From Minisyncoccota bacterium (GTDB taxonomy: Bacteria; Patescibacteriota; Minisyncoccia; Phycocordibacterales; UBA2100), in assembly GCA_018060545.1 (NCBI GenBank), contig JAGOVW010000001.1:1-61202 (forward strand): a stretch of 61,202 nucleotides of DNA. The letters are read 5' to 3'. A program made the translations under genes and the position numbers. Every line of letters starts with the position of its first letter. The first letter of the stretch is position 1. Shown here one piece after another: positions 58,391 through 61,202 of the stretch. The notes under the pieces were generated by a model. The model had not been told where the DNA came from. It made no database searches and saw nothing but the letters and a program-made list of their open reading frames with translations.

Positions 58391-58431
58391 GCTTCAACTA
58401 TCGAAGCTACAAGGGTCCTGTGCACTCACCT

Positions 58432-58437
58432 TATACT
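58432..58437 (+). promoter_or_regulatory. -10 element for leaderless 58444 gene
   Basis: TATACT with a 6-base gap to the ATG at 58444. Confidence 0.6.
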
Positions 58438-58443
58438 GTACGC

Positions 58444-59535
58444 ATGTTTTTGCCAGAAAAGTCCGTGACGACACTGCTTGTGGTAATTTTTTTGGCACTA
58501 AGTGTCCCCCTGATCGTCTTTTGCTTCTCGACTCAGGCCCCGCGCACCTCTCTAGAGCCGGCGTACGCCACACGGTCCGTTCCTGAGCGTCTCGCTCATT
58601 GGCAGGCACGCATACGAGAAGTTGGTGGCGAACAAGCATATAGCGAGCTTGCAGAAGTAATCTCAACGTATGCCCCACATTATCAGCATGATGAGGTGCA
58701 TCTTTTTGGCGACGCTCTATACAGGGTGCATTCGATTTCGGGCGTATCTGTATGCGATGGTCGCTTTGGGTACGCATGTTTCCACGCATTCATGATACGA
58801 GCACTTATAGAAAGCGGGGCCTCTGAGGCACAGCAGCTCTACAATGTATGTCTAGATACACTCGGTGAGAGCTCGCGTGAGTGCGAACATGGTATTGGTC
58901 ATGGCCTTCTTGCTCTCCTCAAAGAAGAGGCCACAGATGCCGATCTGCAAAAAGCACTTGCCACGTGCGAGACACTTCAACCGCCATCTCATCCGATATC
59001 AGGCTGTGCTGGAGGCGTTTTTATGGAGTTTCTTGTGAAGTCGATGGCATCCGGGAGCATCGAGCCTCGAGAATTCACTGATGCCAGAGCACTCGACCCT
59101 TGCAGTACACTCACAAACTCACCACACCTTGCATCATGTTTCTATTGGCTTCCTGTGTGGTGGATGTTGGCAACACCAGAGCGGGCACAGGATCCGCTCA
59201 TAGCGGAAAAGATGGGTGCTTGGTGCCGCGAAGCTCCAACCGAGGAAGCTACGAAATCATGCGTTAAGGGTGTGGCGAACCGCATGCAATTGCTCACGAA
59301 TGAGCAGCCGGCCCTCACCTACGAGCGATGCGCCGCTGTCACCAAGGACCCAGAACTGCGCTATGTGTGCCAGACGCATGCAGCCCGACGTTTTACCTAT
59401 TACTTTCCACTGAACGAAGCGTTGGTTGCATGCATGGGGTTGCCGCAAAGCAAAGAGCTCGAATGTCGCACGCAAGCAACAAATGATTCTCAACTCATCC
59501 TTAAAGATCGTGCACAACCAGAACACGGCCAGTAG
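58444..59535 (+). CDS. Anchored paired-Cys repeat protein 3 (inserted at pilC 3' end)
   Basis: 363 residues from MFLPEKSVTTLLVV; the start is set by TATACT 6 bases upstream, an ATG at 58420 lies before the promoter. Membrane anchor at about 8-28. Then HYQHDEVHLFGDALYR, FGYACFHAF, 'RECEHGIGHGLLALL' and five further C-x(8-15)-C units (C..ISGCAGGVFME, C..LASCFYWL, C..TKSCVKGV, C..RYVCQTHA, C..LECRTQ). Third member of the family in this window. It is opposite to pilC and bracketed by the duplicated pilC 3' end. Confidence 0.76.
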   Translation: MFLPEKSVTTLLVVIFLALSVPLIVFCFSTQAPRTSLEPAYATRSVPERLAHWQARIREVGGEQAYSELAEVISTYAPHYQHDEVHLFGDALYRVHSISGVSVCDGRFGYACFHAFMIRALIESGASEAQQLYNVCLDTLGESSRECEHGIGHGLLALLKEEATDADLQKALATCETLQPPSHPISGCAGGVFMEFLVKSMASGSIEPREFTDARALDPCSTLTNSPHLASCFYWLPVWWMLATPERAQDPLIAEKMGAWCREAPTEEATKSCVKGVANRMQLLTNEQPALTYERCAAVTKDPELRYVCQTHAARRFTYYFPLNEALVACMGLPQSKELECRTQATNDSQLILKDRAQPEHGQ

Positions 59536-59604
59536 AGCCTTGTGTCACACAGAGAGCCGCACGTACATGCATGCCGCCTCTGAAAAACCATCACAGCCAC
59601 ATGC

Positions 59605-60822
59605 CTAAATCGCATCCGACAGAGAGTAGATAGGTGACACCATCGAGACAGCAAAGAAACCTACGGCACCACCAATGAACACCATGAGAAAGGGTTCTAT
59701 GATGGTGGACATATCCTTCGTCTTACGGGAGACCTCCTCTTCATAGAAAACTGCTAGGTTCTCGAGCATAGTCTTCAAATCTCCCGTTTCTTCACCTACT
59801 GCAATCATCTCTCCTACCAGTGGTGGGTACAGATGCTCATTCAATGCGAATGAGCGTGAAAATGGTTCCCCTTGTTTCACTCCCTTTTCTGCCTGATCGA
59901 GTACTGCTCTGAAAAAACTATTCTGTACCACCTCTCGCGTGATGGAAATCGCCGTAATGATATCCACCCCTGCAGCAACGAGTGACGAGAACGTACGCGC
60001 TGTGCGTGCCGCATTTACCTCTTTCACCAGTGGCCCGATAAGTGGCATGTTGATCGCAATCCAATCTTTTCCAATCTTCCCCCACGTTGTCTTCAAAATA
60101 GCCGCGATGCCGCCGAAAAATAGAATGGTGAGTGCGATCGCCAGAATACTGTGGCCGATAAGAAAATCACTGATACCAATCATGACCTGGGTCGAGCGAG
60201 GCAAGTCCGCGTTTAATTCTTTAAAGGTAGACGCGAGGGTTGGCACCACCTGCGTAATCATAAGGATGGAAATACCGACAATCGCAATCAGCACGATCGA
60301 TGGGTACATGAGTGCACCTTTCACCTTTTTTTTCAGGTTGTACATGCTCTCCATTTGGTTCCCCACGGTGCGCAAAGCACCTGGCACATCGCCACTCTCT
60401 TCACCTGCTTTCACCATAGAGACAAAGAGGTCTGAAAACACTTTTGGAAATCGAGCGAGCGCCTGATTGAGTGGCGCACCGCGGCGCACTTCGCTCTCAA
60501 TTTCCGAGAGGACATTCGAAAACTTCGGGTTGTGTGTCTGCCTCTCGATAACAGCAAGTGCGCGAGACAACCCCAGCCCGGCCTTGAGCATAGATGAAAG
60601 TGTCTGGGCAAAGATCACTTTATCGTGCTCGGGAACGGTGGTTATTTTTGCGTTCCAGTAGTGCCAGCTCCACGGCGACGTACTGGTATCCAGTTTAACG
60701 CTGACCACTTTGCCCCCCTCACGACGAATCTGTTGAAATAGTTCAAGCTTGTCTTTTGCTTCCGAAATCCCTTTATAGATTTCACCTTCAGATTTCTGCG
60801 CCGTGTAAATAAATCGAGCCAT
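59605..60822 (-). CDS. pilC: Type IV pilus inner-membrane platform protein PilC
   Basis: Platform protein of the type IV pilus machine. 405 residues from MARFIYTAQKSEGE. Two T2SSF domains, each with 'FAQTLSSMLKAGLGLSRAL' or 'FSSLVAAGVDIITAI', and 'FSDLFVSMVKAGEESGDVPGAL' or 'LVGEMIAVGEETGDLKTML' (the GExSG/GExTG boxes), plus three membrane helices. The ATG follows the pilB stop by one base. Confidence 0.95.
   Translation of the reverse strand: MARFIYTAQKSEGEIYKGISEAKDKLELFQQIRREGGKVVSVKLDTSTSPWSWHYWNAKITTVPEHDKVIFAQTLSSMLKAGLGLSRALAVIERQTHNPKFSNVLSEIESEVRRGAPLNQALARFPKVFSDLFVSMVKAGEESGDVPGALRTVGNQMESMYNLKKKVKGALMYPSIVLIAIVGISILMITQVVPTLASTFKELNADLPRSTQVMIGISDFLIGHSILAIALTILFFGGIAAILKTTWGKIGKDWIAINMPLIGPLVKEVNAARTARTFSSLVAAGVDIITAISITREVVQNSFFRAVLDQAEKGVKQGEPFSRSFALNEHLYPPLVGEMIAVGEETGDLKTMLENLAVFYEEEVSRKTKDMSTIIEPFLMVFIGGAVGFFAVSMVSPIYSLSDAI
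59609..59638 (-). repeat. Direct repeat: intact copy at the pilC 3' end
   Basis: Partner of 58361-58390, 29/30 identical, 1,248 bases apart. Confidence 0.8.
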
Positions 60823-60823
60823 A

Positions 60824-61202
60824 CTATTCAGTGATTGCACGGAACACTTCTTCTATCGTGGTAACACCCTGTGCTGCTTTAAAGATTCCATCTTCTGACA
60901 TGGTAAGCATCCCCTCTTTGCGTCCTTGTGTATGCATGTCGTCAGACGTGGCCCCTTTCATAACCAGCTCTTTAATCGTTTCAGTAACACCCATTACTTC
61001 GTAGATGCCCACGCGACCAGAGAAACCTTCTGGGCACTCTTCATTTTCTACCGCTTCATAAAAAGGAATGTTCTTCCATGTCTCTGCCTTCTGAACAACC
61101 TTTTCGTCTTTAAGCGCCTTGAACACGGTACCAATATCCACAACCTGCTCCAGGTGGGTCTGCTCATCGCGAGTGAGTGCGCGTTCTTTTTTGTCGCACA
61201 TC
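60824..61202 (-). CDS. pilB: Type IV pilus assembly ATPase PilB/GspE, 3' part
   Basis: About 125 C-terminal residues; the frame runs off the right edge, so an apparent Met at 61201 is internal. 'ENEECPEGFSGRVGIYEVMGVTETIKELV' is the zinc-proximal end of the GspE/PilB assembly ATPase (usual CxxCxxxGYxGRxGIYEV), and 'MLTMSEDGIFKAAQGVTTIEEVFRAI' the conserved end. The Walker motifs are outside the window. Drives pilus extension with PilC. Confidence 0.93.
   Translation of the reverse strand, partial: MCDKKERALTRDEQTHLEQVVDIGTVFKALKDEKVVQKAETWKNIPFYEAVENEECPEGFSGRVGIYEVMGVTETIKELVMKGATSDDMHTQGRKEGMLTMSEDGIFKAAQGVTTIEEVFRAITE

Noticed and set aside
1-61202. CRISPR arrays, insertion sequences, tRNA or rRNA genes
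   Set aside because: No regularly spaced repeats, transposase motifs, or tRNA/rRNA-like segments were seen on reading; small tRNA genes could be missed without a covariance search.

Overview
The window looks like a chromosome segment from a Patescibacteria (Candidate Phyla Radiation) genome, most likely the Parcubacteria/Paceibacteria side. Evidence: there is no rpmD (L30) between rpsE and rplO; ndk carries a family-atypical insertion; S14 is the zinc type; type IV pilus and ComEC uptake genes sit beside many small membrane and secreted proteins; and TGA acts as an ordinary stop, so code 25 does not apply. No rRNA, tRNA, CRISPR array, integrase or transposase was seen.

Layout: 1-2050 holds a partial AI-2E-type permease and infC-rpmI-rplT. 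2075-7300 holds accessory genes (ECF S component, SLOG protein, beta-CASP hydrolase, membrane protein, secreted peptidoglycan-binding-like protein) and a structured intergenic region. 7304-13479 holds ndk, a large DNA-translocase-like ATPase, map, adk, cmk and gmk. 13559-27912 is the S10-spc ribosomal cluster with secY and tuf. It is cut into several transcription units by accessory genes at 17704, 22478 and 25760. 28131-33103 is an accessory block with a SagB-like dehydrogenase, a Cys-rich peptide, a YcaO protein and a Cys-repeat protein. 33192-36913 holds fusA, rpsG and rpsL, again interrupted. 37086-49394 mixes an M50/cupredoxin/Cys-repeat operon, rpmB, sod, a split ComEC, an E1-like/E2-like/51-residue-peptide group, mscL, an RNase H, recJ and a HIT protein. 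49452-61202 holds a PKD/Kazal surface protein, pgk-tpiA, minor pilins, and pilC with the 3' part of pilB.

The best candidate for an undescribed system is 28131-32703. An 84-residue membrane-anchored peptide with a C-x2-C-x2-C-x2-C tail lies between a SagB-type flavin dehydrogenase and a YcaO enzyme. The YcaO gene is followed after two bases by a secreted protein made of paired-cysteine repeats, and two more members of that repeat family occur in the window. A second candidate is 43778-45623: an E1-like enzyme, a protein with an E2-like motif, and a strongly expressed 51-residue peptide ending in Gly.

Two signals cover the whole window. First, at least 17 genes have a -10 hexamer placed 6-7 bases before the start codon, which predicts leaderless mRNAs, while a separate set of mostly accessory genes has strong Shine-Dalgarno sites. 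Second, the 3' ends of ndk and pilC are each duplicated nearby with synonymous changes and an intact stop, which looks like att-style insertion scars; the pilC case encloses a Cys-repeat gene. All functional statements come from reading motifs; no database search was run.
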